Of a stretch of 39,119 nucleotides of DNA, positions 1 through 8,120 are shown one piece after another (position 1 is the first letter of the stretch; every line of letters begins with the position of its first letter). The stretch spans positions 1-39,119 of the forward strand of contig NZ_JAQGLJ010000102.1 in the NCBI RefSeq assembly GCF_028292945.1, in the 5' to 3' direction. The notes below the pieces were generated by a model. That model was not told the DNA's origin. It was given only the letters and a program-made list of their open reading frames with translations, and ran no database searches. The stretch is from Sphingomonas bacterium. GTDB taxonomy: Bacteria > Pseudomonadota > Alphaproteobacteria > Sphingomonadales > Sphingomonadaceae. Both the position numbers and the translations under genes were made by a program.

Positions 1-729
1 GGCGGCATCAACGCGATGATCGTCGACTCCACCGCCTTGCCCGAACAGGTGGTGGCGGACGTGATCGCGTCGGCGTTCCGCTCGGCGGGGCAGCGCTGCT
101 CGGCGCTGCGGCTGCTGCTGGTGCAGGAGGAGGTTGCGGACACGGTGCTCGGCATGCTCGCCGGCGCGATGGACACGCTGGTGATCGGCGCTCCGGGCGA
201 TCCGGCGACCGATGTCGGGCCGGTAATCGATCGGGCTGCGTACGATCATCTCATGGGTCATCGCGAGCGGGTACGCGGGCAGTGGCTGAAGACGCTGGAC
301 GCGCCGGCGGAAGGCCTGTTCGTGCCGCCGACCTTGATCCGACTGGATCGTATCGAGGATCTGGACCGCGAATGGTTCGGCCCGCTGCTGCACGTCGCGA
401 CGTGGCCGGCAGGGCAGCTGAGCGAGACGATCGCGCGGGTCAACGCCAAGGGCTATGGCCTGACCATGGGGCTGCACAGCCGTATCGCGCGCGCCGCCGA
501 GATTGCGGAGGCGGAGGCGCAGGTCGGCAACCTGTACGTCAACCGGTCGATGATCGGCGCGGTGGTGGGTTCGCAGCCGTTCGGGGGCGAGGGTCTATCC
601 GGCACGGGGCCAAAGGCGGGGGGACCGCACTATCTGCAACGGTTCTGCGTCGAGCGGCATGTGTCGACGGACACCACGAGCGCAGGGGGCAATGCGACGT
701 TGCTGAGCCTGGAGGAGGGCGGGATCTAG
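1..729 (+). CDS. putA: PutA, C-terminal part (L-glutamate gamma-semialdehyde dehydrogenase domain), 5' truncated by window
   Basis: The frame is open from base 1 and ends at TAG 727-729, giving 242 residues of the C-terminal end of a bifunctional proline dehydrogenase / glutamate-semialdehyde dehydrogenase. PutA oxidises proline to glutamate in two steps. This part belongs to the NAD-dependent aldehyde dehydrogenase domain. The motif RSAGQRCSALR near residues 27-37 carries the catalytic Cys (about residue 33 here). The ending, with GPHYLQRF followed by a TTSAGGNATLLSLEE tail, is typical of PutA and not of stand-alone aldehyde dehydrogenases. The start and the proline dehydrogenase domain lie outside the window. 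The gene converges on the MscS gene, and the two stop codons overlap by four bases. A stand-alone family member cannot be formally excluded without the N-terminus. Confidence 0.9.
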   Translation, partial: GGINAMIVDSTALPEQVVADVIASAFRSAGQRCSALRLLLVQEEVADTVLGMLAGAMDTLVIGAPGDPATDVGPVIDRAAYDHLMGHRERVRGQWLKTLDAPAEGLFVPPTLIRLDRIEDLDREWFGPLLHVATWPAGQLSETIARVNAKGYGLTMGLHSRIARAAEIAEAEAQVGNLYVNRSMIGAVVGSQPFGGEGLSGTGPKAGGPHYLQRFCVERHVSTDTTSAGGNATLLSLEEGGI

Positions 730-1958
730 TCCCCTTCGCCCGGTCGGCGCGGCGCCGGCGTGGCGGCCGGGCTCGTCGTTCCCGCCCGATGCGGCGACGG
801 CCACGCGCTCGCCTGCACGGCCTCGTCAGGCGCGCTGAACTCGGTCTGCGTGGGATAGGCGAGCGCGATGCCCTCGTCGTTCAGCCGCCGGATGATGGCG
901 AGGCCGACCTGGTGGCGGGCGTCGAAGAAGGGCTGGAACGCGGCCTCGGGCGAGTCGAACTCGACGTCGAAGTCGTAGGACGACGCGCCGAACTGCATGA
1001 AGCCGGCCCGGACGAAGGTCTTGCCTTCGGCTTCCACCACTTCCTTCATCATCTCCGGCAGGCGCTGCATCTTGTCGACCGGCGTCCACTGCACCACGCC
1101 GAGCACGAACTTGACGCGACGATAGTTGCGCCGCGTGATGTTCTGGATCTCCTTGTCGAGCAGCTGCTTGTTGGCGATGATCCGCTCCTCGCCGGTCGCG
1201 GAGCGGATGCGGGTGGACTTCAGGCCGATCTCCTCGACCGTGCCGGTCGTCTGGTCGTAGCTGATCGTGTCGCCGCGCCGGAACGGCTTGTCGAAGATGA
1301 TCGCAAGCGCGGCGAACAGATCGTCGAAGATGCCCTTCGCCGCCAGGCCGATGGCGATACCGCCGACGCCCAGCCCAGCGACCAGCCCGGTGACGTTGAC
1401 GCCCAGGTTATCGAGCACGACGATCAGCGCGATCGCGAACAGCGCGAAGGTGACGAGCAGGCGGATCAGCCCCATCGCCGACGTCAGCGCCTCGCCGTGA
1501 TAGGTGTCCGCGCTGGTGCGGTGCTCGACCGCGCCCAGGATCAGCTCGCGCACCCAGATCGCGACCTGGAACGCGGCCGCGATCGTCCACAGGAAGTTGA
1601 TGGTCGTCGCCACCTCCTTCGGCGGCGCGGCGAAGGCGAAGGTGTCGCCGACCAGCTTCGCGGCCAGCATGACGATGAAGAAGTTGTTGGTCCGGATGAT
1701 CGCCCGGCCGATCACCACGCGCCAGTCGATCGAGCCGGGGTTGCGATCGCACAGCCGCCGCGCCCAGCGACGCAGGCCGTGCAGCGCGAACACGATCGCG
1801 GTGGCGATGCCGGTCGCGATCAGGATCTGCAGCCAGTGCGACGTGATCCACGCCGCGCTGCTCGCCAGGAACTGTTCGAACTGGCTGGCGACGTCGGCGG
1901 CGCTGAAGATCGGCTTCTTTTCGGCGGCCGCGATCGCGGCTGTGTTGGTCGTCGTCAT
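726..1958 (-). CDS. MscS family mechanosensitive ion channel
   Basis: This 410-residue inner-membrane protein has the pore-lining helix and beta domain of MscS channels, which release solutes on hypo-osmotic shock. The conserved segment, with GLGVGGIAIGLAAKGI followed by LFAALAIIFDKPFRRGD, lies at about residues 195-235. It is followed by a beta domain with VEEIGLKSTRIRS. Several hydrophobic segments precede it, and the tail is Pro/Ala-rich. I chose the ATG at 1958. A TTG one codon upstream (1961) is also open but less likely. The gene is transcribed after the topoisomerase gene, with about 14 bp between them, so they may form one unit. Family assignment is firm; gating properties cannot be read from sequence. 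Confidence 0.92.
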   Translation of the reverse strand: MTTTNTAAIAAAEKKPIFSAADVASQFEQFLASSAAWITSHWLQILIATGIATAIVFALHGLRRWARRLCDRNPGSIDWRVVIGRAIIRTNNFFIVMLAAKLVGDTFAFAAPPKEVATTINFLWTIAAAFQVAIWVRELILGAVEHRTSADTYHGEALTSAMGLIRLLVTFALFAIALIVVLDNLGVNVTGLVAGLGVGGIAIGLAAKGIFDDLFAALAIIFDKPFRRGDTISYDQTTGTVEEIGLKSTRIRSATGEERIIANKQLLDKEIQNITRRNYRRVKFVLGVVQWTPVDKMQRLPEMMKEVVEAEGKTFVRAGFMQFGASSYDFDVEFDSPEAAFQPFFDARHQVGLAIIRRLNDEGIALAYPTQTEFSAPDEAVQASAWPSPHRAGTTSPAATPAPRRPGEGD

Positions 1959-1972
1959 CAACTCGCTTCGTG

Positions 1973-3001
1973 TTACGCCGCGGCGGCGGCCTCTCTCGCC
2001 TCGGCCTTCGCCTTCGGAACGACGTCGCGTTCCAGAAAGGCGATCAGCCCGCGTTCCTCGCGGGTGAGCTGGCCGGCGGCGCGGGGCAGTCGCAGCGCGC
2101 GCCTGAACACAGCCTGATCCTGTTTGACGAGGTCGATCAGGTCGGGGTGGACATAGGATTTGCGCGCGATCGCGGGCGTGTTGCCGAGCTTCTGCGTCAC
2201 CGGCTCCAGCAATTGCTTGAGCGTGACGTCCTTGTCAGCGCCGATCAGCGCCTCGAAGGCGATCAGGCTTGCGCCCCAGGTGCGGAAGTTCTTGGCGGTG
2301 AAGTCGCCGCCGGTCGCGGTCTTGATGTAGAGATTGACGTCGGACGAGGTGACGGGGTGCGCCTCGCCGGCATCGTCCACCCAGGCGAAAAGATGCTGCT
2401 CGTCCAGATCCTCGCACGCCTTGACGAAGCGGGCGAGACCACGGTCGGTGACCTTCTTGTCGCACATCTTGCCGGACTTGGCCTTGAACTGAAGCCTCAG
2501 CGTGTTGCCCTTCACCTCGCCATGCTCGGTGCGCAGCGTGGTGGCCCCGTAGCTCTCGTTCTGCTTGACGTAATCCTCGTTGCCGACGCGAATGTGGCCG
2601 ATGTCGAGCAGGCGGACGACGGCGGCGACCGCGCGCGCCTTGTCGAGCGCCCGGCGCGCGAGATCCTCCGCGACGCGCTTGCGGAGCTTGGGCAGGACGC
2701 GGCCGAATTCGGCGGTCTTTTCGTACTTCGCGGCTTCCTGCTGTTCGCGATAGCCGGGATGGTAGCGATACTGCTTGCGCCCCTTTTCGTCCCAGCCGAC
2801 CGCCTGGATGTGACCGTGCGGCCGGGGGTTGAACCAGGCGTCGCGATAGGCGGGCGGCAGACCGATCGCGTTCAGCCGGTCGATCTCGTCGCGGTCGACG
2901 ATGCGCTCGCCGGCGGAGTCGAAATAGGCCCAGCCGTTGCGGACGCGTCTGCGGGTGATGCCGGGCTTTGAGTCATCGGAGTAGACGATCTTGAGGGCCA
3001 T
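1973..3001 (-). CDS. DNA topoisomerase IB (poxvirus/eukaryote-like)
   Basis: This 342-residue protein belongs to the small bacterial type IB topoisomerases, which relax supercoils by a transient 3'-phosphotyrosine link. The catalytic set known from the vaccinia enzyme is visible: Arg138 in IRVGNEDY, a Lys in FKAKSGK (about 173-178), Arg240 in AKNFRTWGA, and the nucleophile Tyr283 in ARKSYVHPDL. The N-terminal part (about residues 5-90, with RRRVRNGWAYFD) is the DNA-binding domain. I chose the ATG at 3001 because conservation begins there. The open frame extends to 3127, but that part is unlike the family. The start lies 29 bp inside the end of the acyltransferase gene, so translation is probably coupled. 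Confidence 0.93.
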   Translation of the reverse strand: MALKIVYSDDSKPGITRRRVRNGWAYFDSAGERIVDRDEIDRLNAIGLPPAYRDAWFNPRPHGHIQAVGWDEKGRKQYRYHPGYREQQEAAKYEKTAEFGRVLPKLRKRVAEDLARRALDKARAVAAVVRLLDIGHIRVGNEDYVKQNESYGATTLRTEHGEVKGNTLRLQFKAKSGKMCDKKVTDRGLARFVKACEDLDEQHLFAWVDDAGEAHPVTSSDVNLYIKTATGGDFTAKNFRTWGASLIAFEALIGADKDVTLKQLLEPVTQKLGNTPAIARKSYVHPDLIDLVKQDQAVFRRALRLPRAAGQLTREERGLIAFLERDVVPKAKAEAREAAAAA

Positions 3002-4031
3002 GGGCGGGCAATGACTGGCCGGGGCGATCGTTCCCGCGGGGCAAGGCCCGTGCGTTGAGCCACGCTTGTGCGGGTAACTCAAGATACCGGTAGAGCAAGT
3101 GCGAGGCGGCGAGCACCAGCAGCACATAGCCGACGATCGCCGCGGTCGGGGCAGGACCCGCGGGGAGGAGGAGTTTCACCAGCTTCCAGAGCAGGAAGTG
3201 CGACAGGTAGGTGGCGTAGCTGATCTCGCCGAGCCAGTGCAGCGGCCGGCTTGCCAGCGGGCGCGCCTTGGCGCGGGCGAGCGCCAGCAACAGCGCGGCG
3301 AAGGCGGCTGGGATCACCAGCGTTTCCGCTGCGCCCAGCACCGCGGCGGCGAGCAGCGTCGCGCCGATCGCGGCGGGCAGGCGGACGCTGCCACCGCGCT
3401 GATACAGTGCCGCCAGGATCGTACCGGTGGTGAACTCGACCAGGCACCGCAGCAGCCCGAACCGCGGGATGCCCTGGCCGAGCGAGCCCCAGCCCATCAC
3501 GAGCGGCAGCACCGTGAGCACCACCGCCGCCGCGGCGATCAGCGCGGGCGTCGACCAGCGCCGCCAGTCGACGCAGCGGATCAGCAGCGGAAAGAGGAGA
3601 TACGCCGCCCATTCCGCGCTGATCGACCAGGCGGGATCATTCCAGTGCAGCGCGGTCGTCGTGCCCCATTGCTGGAGGAGGAGCAGGTGGAGCGGCAGCT
3701 CGCGCCACGGGAAAGCGGGGTCGGGTGTGCCGCGCAGCTCCATCGCCATCGCCAGCGCGATCGCGAGCGCGAGCATCGTCAGGTGCAGCGGCCAGATGCG
3801 CGCGATGCGCTTTTGCCAGAAGCGCCGGGTCTCGCCCGCGACGCGATCGTGCCAGGCGAGCCAGATCACGAAGCCCGACAGCAGGAAGAAGAAGTCGACC
3901 GCGAGGTAGCCCTTGGCCAGCACCGCCTCGATCGGCGCGGGGAGGCCGGGGATCGACTGACGCAGATGGTAGAAGACCACCAGCCAGGCGGCGAGCCCGC
4001 GCGCGCCGGTCAACTGGCGCAGCTCGGTCAT
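2973..4031 (-). CDS. Acyltransferase family 3 membrane protein
   Basis: This 352-residue polytopic membrane protein is of the acyltransferase-3 / OafA type, which moves acyl groups (often acetyl) onto surface polysaccharides. The N-terminal signature is present: Arg11 and the catalytic His22 in LAAWLVVFYHLR, followed by VDFFFLLSGFVI. About ten hydrophobic segments follow, and near the end comes GEISYATYLSHFLLW, also typical of the family. The start is ATG 4031, which overlaps the stop of the upstream ligase gene in an ATGA arrangement, so the two are co-translated. Its position next to an exosortase-A-type O-glycosylation ligase suggests that the substrate is an exported glycan. The real substrate is unknown. 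Confidence 0.88.
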   Translation of the reverse strand: MTELRQLTGARGLAAWLVVFYHLRQSIPGLPAPIEAVLAKGYLAVDFFFLLSGFVIWLAWHDRVAGETRRFWQKRIARIWPLHLTMLALAIALAMAMELRGTPDPAFPWRELPLHLLLLQQWGTTTALHWNDPAWSISAEWAAYLLFPLLIRCVDWRRWSTPALIAAAAVVLTVLPLVMGWGSLGQGIPRFGLLRCLVEFTTGTILAALYQRGGSVRLPAAIGATLLAAAVLGAAETLVIPAAFAALLLALARAKARPLASRPLHWLGEISYATYLSHFLLWKLVKLLLPAGPAPTAAIVGYVLLVLAASHLLYRYLELPAQAWLNARALPRGNDRPGQSLPAHGPQDRLLR

Positions 4032-5374
4032 GCGGTGAGATGCCGCGCCGCCGGCTGCGCGGGGCGCGCGAAGCCACGCGGCACAGCTTCGGCGCGGCGG
4101 CGGGCGAGATAGGTGTCGAGGCCGATCTGCGCGCCGATCAGCATGTAGATGAAGGGCTGGAACGCGATCGCGATGAACGCGGCGCCGAGCAGATAGACGA
4201 GCTGCGCCGATTGCAGCGCGGCCGCGAGGCTGCCCGCCCACGCCTGTTCGCCGGTACGATAGCGACGGCGCAACACCTCCATGCGCAGCAGGCCGCCGAC
4301 CATGATGAGCAGCCACAGGCCAAGCCCTGGCCAGCCCTGTTCGCCCAGCATTTCGAAATAGGCGGAATGATAGGCGCGGCCCTGATCGGAGGCGAGTTTG
4401 GGCTGGTCGCCGGTCGCGCCCTTGTCCTTCAGGTCGTAGACGATGCGGTTCTGCCGGTAGGCGTCGAACCCGCCGCCCAGCGGGTTGTGCTGGGCGAACT
4501 CCCACGTCCATTTCCACACCGCGACGCGGGTGGAGGCGGACTCGTCGGCCTGGTAGCTGCCGATCGTGCTCATCCGCGCGGTAAAGGTGGCGGGCAGGAA
4601 CGGCACCGCGACGAGCGCCAGCGCCGCCAGCGCCGACAGGTATAGCAGCCTGCGCTTCACTAGCCGCAGCGACAGCAGCGCCAGCAGGGCGATGCAGACG
4701 AGCCCGGTGCGCGTCGAGGTGCCGACCGGGATCAGCAGACAGGCGAAACCGAGCGCGATTGCAAAACCCTTCACGCGCCAGTCCGCCGGAAACACGGTCT
4801 GATGACGCGCCAGCCAGGCGATCAGCGGGATGATCGCGATCGCGACGGTGGAGATGGTCGAGCCTTCGTAGAGGCCGGAGTTGTTGTCGACCATCAGGTT
4901 GAGCTGGCCATAGCCACCGCCCGACGCCAGCGTCTTGATGCCGCCGACGATGATGATTGACGAGGCGGACAGCACCATGACCAGCAGCAGCGCCTCGATG
5001 CGCAGCCTGGTGCGGAGCGTCAGCGGCAGGAACGCGGCAAAGGCGAGCGCCTTCCACACCCAGTCCCACTTGTCGCGCGCCTCCAGCGGGAAATCGGCGG
5101 CCATCGTGGTGAGGCCGCAATAGACCAGCAGCAGGGCGATCATGATCTGGCGCGGCGCCACACGGACGTCACGCTTTGCGTCTGCGATCAGCCAGCCGCC
5201 GACCGCCAGCGCCACCGCGACCAGCGAGATCTGCAGCGCGTTGAGCAGATAATAGGTCAGCCGCTGCGGCGCGACGATGTCGATATAGACATAGACGAGC
5301 ACCAGCAGGAACGGCCGACGCAAGCCAAGTCCGAACAGGGCCAGCAGAAAGGCGAGAAAGGCGAGGTCACGCAC
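4028..5374 (-). CDS. Putative O-glycosylation ligase, exosortase A system-associated (Wzy/O-antigen-ligase-like)
   Basis: This 448-residue polytopic membrane protein resembles the O-antigen ligase/Wzy_C group, and specifically the exosortase-A-associated ligases. Its N-terminus, with YVYIDIVAPQRLTYYLLN, is typical of that subgroup. A periplasmic loop with GGYGQLNLMVDNNSGLYEG and the ligase-type segment HNPLGGGFDAYRQNR (about 310-325) followed by AYHSAYFEMLGEQGWPGLGL are visible. It probably transfers or polymerises a lipid-linked glycan at the outer face of the inner membrane. The start codon is GTG at 5374. It overlaps the end of a 42-codon upstream gene by 8 bp, and its own stop overlaps the acyltransferase start. 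No exosortase gene is in the window. Confidence 0.88.
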   Translation of the reverse strand: MRDLAFLAFLLALFGLGLRRPFLLVLVYVYIDIVAPQRLTYYLLNALQISLVAVALAVGGWLIADAKRDVRVAPRQIMIALLLVYCGLTTMAADFPLEARDKWDWVWKALAFAAFLPLTLRTRLRIEALLLVMVLSASSIIIVGGIKTLASGGGYGQLNLMVDNNSGLYEGSTISTVAIAIIPLIAWLARHQTVFPADWRVKGFAIALGFACLLIPVGTSTRTGLVCIALLALLSLRLVKRRLLYLSALAALALVAVPFLPATFTARMSTIGSYQADESASTRVAVWKWTWEFAQHNPLGGGFDAYRQNRIVYDLKDKGATGDQPKLASDQGRAYHSAYFEMLGEQGWPGLGLWLLIMVGGLLRMEVLRRRYRTGEQAWAGSLAAALQSAQLVYLLGAAFIAIAFQPFIYMLIGAQIGLDTYLARRRAEAVPRGFARPAQPAARHLTA

Positions 5375-5495
5375 GCGGCGGACGTCCGGCGTCGGGGGGT
5401 GGCGGCTCGGTGTCGAGATCGTCGCGTCGCGCGAGCAGCCAGGCGGCGAGCAGGATCAGGCCGTGCGACACGGCGAGCGCGAAATTGTCGATCAC
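5367..5495 (-). CDS. Small single-pass membrane protein at the head of the ligase operon
   Basis: This 42-codon frame starts at GTG 5495 and ends at TGA 5367-5369, overlapping the ligase start by 8 bp. The product starts VIDNFALAVSHG, continues with a hydrophobic stretch (GLILLAAWLLA, about residues 12-22), then a charged ARRDDLDTE and a Pro-rich tail (PPPPDAGRPPRA). A GGAG lies 9 nt upstream of the GTG. The overlap with the next gene and the membrane-helix-then-charged-tail design argue for a real gene. It could be an accessory protein of the exosortase/glycan export system, but I do not recognise the family. Not being longer than 42 residues, it could still be chance. Confidence 0.5.
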   Translation of the reverse strand: MIDNFALAVSHGLILLAAWLLARRDDLDTEPPPPDAGRPPRA

Positions 5496-5600
5496 TGGCC
5501 CGCGCTCCGCATCGTCGCCGCTTAGCGGGGCGGGGTTGCGGGCGCGTTAAGGACCCCGCGGCGGCCTGTCGCTGCGGCTGTTCCCTGTCATGGTGGGGCG

Positions 5601-5882
5601 ATGTCGAGGCTTTCCGGCCGTGCCAATGCCCTTGCGCTGTTGCTGGCTATCGTTGGTTGGGCAGGTGCGGCCTGCGCGCGATCGGCGATGTCATCCGGCC
5701 TCGAGCAGTTGCGTGCGTTCTGGGTCCGGGCTGCCGCCGAGCCGCCATCGCCGCCGCAGCCGGGCAGGATCGTGACCCTTGGCGCCCGGGAGGTCGGGTG
5801 CGACAACGGGCTGAACTGTCGCGAGCCTGCGGACTTCATCGCTGCCCGGAACGATCAGAACGAGTCCGTTCCTCAACCCTGA
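5601..5882 (+). CDS. Hypothetical secreted small protein
   Basis: The 93-residue product has a plausible signal peptide: basic start MSRLSGR, hydrophobic ALALLLAIVGWAGAA, and a possible cleavage after ACA near residue 26. The rest is hydrophilic with two Cys (VGCDNGLNC, about residues 69-75) that could form a disulfide. A GGTGGGG stretch precedes the ATG. I recognise no family. It ends shortly before a hairpin at 5921-5947 and converges on the stress-protein gene. The signal peptide is the main support. An 83-residue frame runs on the opposite strand but has no such feature. Confidence 0.45.
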   Translation: MSRLSGRANALALLLAIVGWAGAACARSAMSSGLEQLRAFWVRAAAEPPSPPQPGRIVTLGAREVGCDNGLNCREPADFIAARNDQNESVPQP

Positions 5883-5920
5883 ACGTGGCGGTGATAGTCT
5901 CGAAATACAGAGCTGAAGGT

Positions 5921-5947
5921 GGGCCGGGGCTCGCTGAACCCCGGCCC
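5921..5947. terminator. Hairpin between convergent genes, probable bidirectional terminator
   Basis: A perfect 9-bp stem (GGGCCGGGG / CCCCGGCCC) with a 9-nt loop lies between the stop of the small secreted protein (5882) and that of the stress protein (5956). Neither side has a clear T-run, so the terminator role is inferred from stem strength and position. Confidence 0.5.
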
Positions 5948-5955
5948 GATCCAGG

Positions 5956-6720
5956 TTAGGCCGAGACCCTGGCGCGCGAGGCGGAATGGCCGCCGTTGCG
6001 ATACAGGATGTCGCGGACGCGCTGGGCTTCGGAACCGCCGACATTGGCCGTCACGAGCACGCCACCGTTCTTCATGCCTGCGCCATAATATTTGGCGTCG
6101 TCCTCGTCCACGCCGTGCTTGAGCAGCACTTCGTTGAACGTGCCGGCAGTGGCGCCGACCGCCGCGCCGATCGCCATGGCTTCGGGCACCGCGGAGGCCG
6201 CGATCGCACCGAGTGCGGCGAGCGGGCCGACGCCGGGAATGGCGAGCGCCGCGACGCCGAGACCGGCGCCGAGCGCTCCGCCGCCCAGGATGCCGCGCAG
6301 CAGGTTGGTGTGCTCTTCGTCGGTGACTTCACCGTCGACATCGCGGGTGGTCATCGTGCGACCCTTTTGCGCGATGATCGACAGCGCACTGTCGTTGACG
6401 CCCGACTGGCGCAGTTCGGCGACCGCGCGTTGTGCCTCTTCATGGCTGTCGAACAGCGCGGAAGCGACGCCGCCGGTCGAACCCGACGTGGAGCCGTAGC
6501 TGCTGCTGCTGCTGCTGCTCGAACCGGTCGCGGCGGCGATGCCGCCGGTGCCACCGGTGATCGCATTGGCTGCGCGGTCGAGCGGCCCACGGTTGGGATC
6601 GTCATGACCGGTCATCGCGTTCGCGGCGCGATCAAGAGGGCCACGGTTGGGATCGTCGTGGCCGCGCAGGGCGTTGGCGGTACGATCGAGGGGGCCGCGG
6701 TTGGGATCGTCGATGCTCAT
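5956..6720 (-). CDS. YflT-like general stress protein with three N-terminal 18-residue repeats
   Basis: The protein has 254 residues. Residues 4-57 are three tandem copies of an 18-residue unit that begins DDPNRGPLDR and ends in TGH or similar. A Gly/Ser linker follows (about 58-85, with a run of eight Ser). The domain SALFDSHEEAQRAVAELRQ (about 87-105) is like the heat-induced stress protein YflT / general stress protein 17M. Then comes a glycine-rich hydrophobic region (about 143-200) of the glycine-zipper kind, and a C-terminal part with VLVTANVGGSEAQRVRDIL that is common in this group. I chose ATG 6720 because a GGAGAG lies just upstream; a frame running to 6783 adds unrelated residues. 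A stress role is inferred from the family only. Confidence 0.85.
   Translation of the reverse strand: MSIDDPNRGPLDRTANALRGHDDPNRGPLDRAANAMTGHDDPNRGPLDRAANAITGGTGGIAAATGSSSSSSSSYGSTSGSTGGVASALFDSHEEAQRAVAELRQSGVNDSALSIIAQKGRTMTTRDVDGEVTDEEHTNLLRGILGGGALGAGLGVAALAIPGVGPLAALGAIAASAVPEAMAIGAAVGATAGTFNEVLLKHGVDEDDAKYYGAGMKNGGVLVTANVGGSEAQRVRDILYRNGGHSASRARVSA
6550..6711 (-). repeat. Three in-frame tandem 54-bp repeats in the stress-protein gene
   Basis: Three consecutive 54-bp units encode three 18-residue copies (residues 4-57 of the stress protein). The differences are few: RTANALRGH in the first, RAANAMTGH in the second and RAANAITGG in the third. The conservation of the DDPNRGPLDR core suggests recent expansion or selection on the unit. 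Confidence 0.9.
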
Positions 6721-6899
6721 GTGATTCTCTCCATTTACTCTACAGGGCCGATGGAGCCGCCGGCGACTGGCAGCCGCCAACAATCCTGTCTCGGTGCCGC
6801 CCTAACTCGCCACCCCGCGCGAATGTTCACGGCCGATGTGCGTTAATCGGGATTATGGTGGTGACCGGCTCTTAACGGTCGTCATGGCACAGCGGCGCC

Positions 6900-8120
6900 A
6901 TGCGAATCCTGCACGTCCTCGACCATGCGCTGCCGCTGCAGAGCGGCTATACCTTTCGCACGCGCGCGATCCTGAAGGCGCAGATCGCGCGGGGCTACGA
7001 GGTCGCAGGGGTGACCGGACCGCGCCAGAAGACGGCGGCGAGCGGCTGGGAAGCGGTGGACGGCCTGCGCTTTTTCCGGACGCCGGCGCCCGGCGGCGAG
7101 CTGCGCGGCCTGGCGGCATTTGCGCGGAGCATCGCGGCGGCGGTCGACATGTTCCGGCCGGATGTGCTGCACGCGCATTCTCCGGTGCTGGACGCGCTGG
7201 CGGCACTGCCGGTGGCGCGGCGACGAGGGCTGCCGCTGGTCTACGAGATCCGCGCGTTCTGGGAGGATGCGGCCGTCGGCAACGGCACGGGGCGCGAGGG
7301 ATCTTTGCGCTACCGCGCCACCCGCGCGCTGGAGCGCTGGGCGGTCGGCCGCGCGGATGCGGTGGCGGTGATCTGCGACGGCTTGCGCGGTGACCTGATC
7401 GCGCGCGGCGTGTCGCCGGGCAAGGTCACGGTGTCGCCCAACGGCGTCGACCTGACGCTGTTTGGCGCGCCGCCGCCGCGCGACGCGGCACTGGCGGCCG
7501 AGCTGGGGCTGGATGGGGCCGATGTGGTCGGCTTTATCGGCAGCTTCTATCCCTATGAGGGGCTGGACGACCTGCTCGCGGCGATGCCGGCGCTGGTGGC
7601 GGCGCGGCCGCGCGCGACGCTGTTGCTGGTCGGTGGCGGGCCGGCGGAGGATGCCTTGCGCGTCCAGGCGGCGGCATCGCCGGTGGCCGATCGCATCCGG
7701 TTCGTCGGGCGCGTGCCGCATACGGAGGTGGAGCGCTATTATGGGCTGATCGACGTGCTCGCCTACCCGCGCAAGGCGATGCGGCTGACCGATCTGGTGA
7801 CCCCGCTGAAGCCTCTGGAAGCGATGGCGCAGGGCAAGCTGGTGGCGGCATCCGATGTCGGCGGTCATCGCGAGCTGATCCGGGACGGACACACGGGCAC
7901 GCTGTTCGCGCCCGACGACCCTCCCGCGATCGCTCGCGCGCTGGCGGGGCTGTTCGCGGATCGCTCCGGTTGGGACGCGCGGCGGGCCCGGGCTCGCGCA
8001 TTTGTCGAAGCCGAGCGTAACTGGGCGTCAAACATTGGCCGTTACGAGCCTGTTTACCAGCGGCTGGTCGAGGCCGCGCGAGCGAGTACCCCATGGTTGA
8101 GCCAATCCGCCCCCGCCTGA
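6900..8120 (+). CDS. Glycosyltransferase, exosortase A system-associated (GT4-like)
   Basis: The 406-residue protein starts MRILHVLDHALPLQSGYTFR, the hallmark of the exosortase-A-associated glycosyltransferases. It has two Rossmann-type halves: an N-terminal acceptor half with HAHSPVLDALAALP (about 98-111), and a C-terminal half with GFIGSFYPYEGLDDLL and LLLVGGGPAEDAL (about 210-255). The usual GT4 nucleotide-sugar region is TPLKPLEAMAQGK (about 302-314). It probably adds a sugar to a lipid-linked intermediate on the cytoplasmic side. The ligase gene that would use such a glycan is at 4028-5374. The end overlaps the next gene by 28 bp. Confidence 0.9.
   Translation: MRILHVLDHALPLQSGYTFRTRAILKAQIARGYEVAGVTGPRQKTAASGWEAVDGLRFFRTPAPGGELRGLAAFARSIAAAVDMFRPDVLHAHSPVLDALAALPVARRRGLPLVYEIRAFWEDAAVGNGTGREGSLRYRATRALERWAVGRADAVAVICDGLRGDLIARGVSPGKVTVSPNGVDLTLFGAPPPRDAALAAELGLDGADVVGFIGSFYPYEGLDDLLAAMPALVAARPRATLLLVGGGPAEDALRVQAAASPVADRIRFVGRVPHTEVERYYGLIDVLAYPRKAMRLTDLVTPLKPLEAMAQGKLVAASDVGGHRELIRDGHTGTLFAPDDPPAIARALAGLFADRSGWDARRARARAFVEAERNWASNIGRYEPVYQRLVEAARASTPWLSQSAPA

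Noticed and set aside
282..2117. Long plus-strand frame (611 codons) across the putA end and MscS gene
   Set aside because: It is antisense to the MscS gene and out of frame with putA; its product is Arg/Asp-rich low complexity, as expected for shadows in high-GC DNA.
6760..6860. EcfG-like site upstream of the YflT-like stress gene (TGAAC-N17-AGTT, minus strand)
   Set aside because: Two mismatches to the consensus; too weak to list as a promoter.
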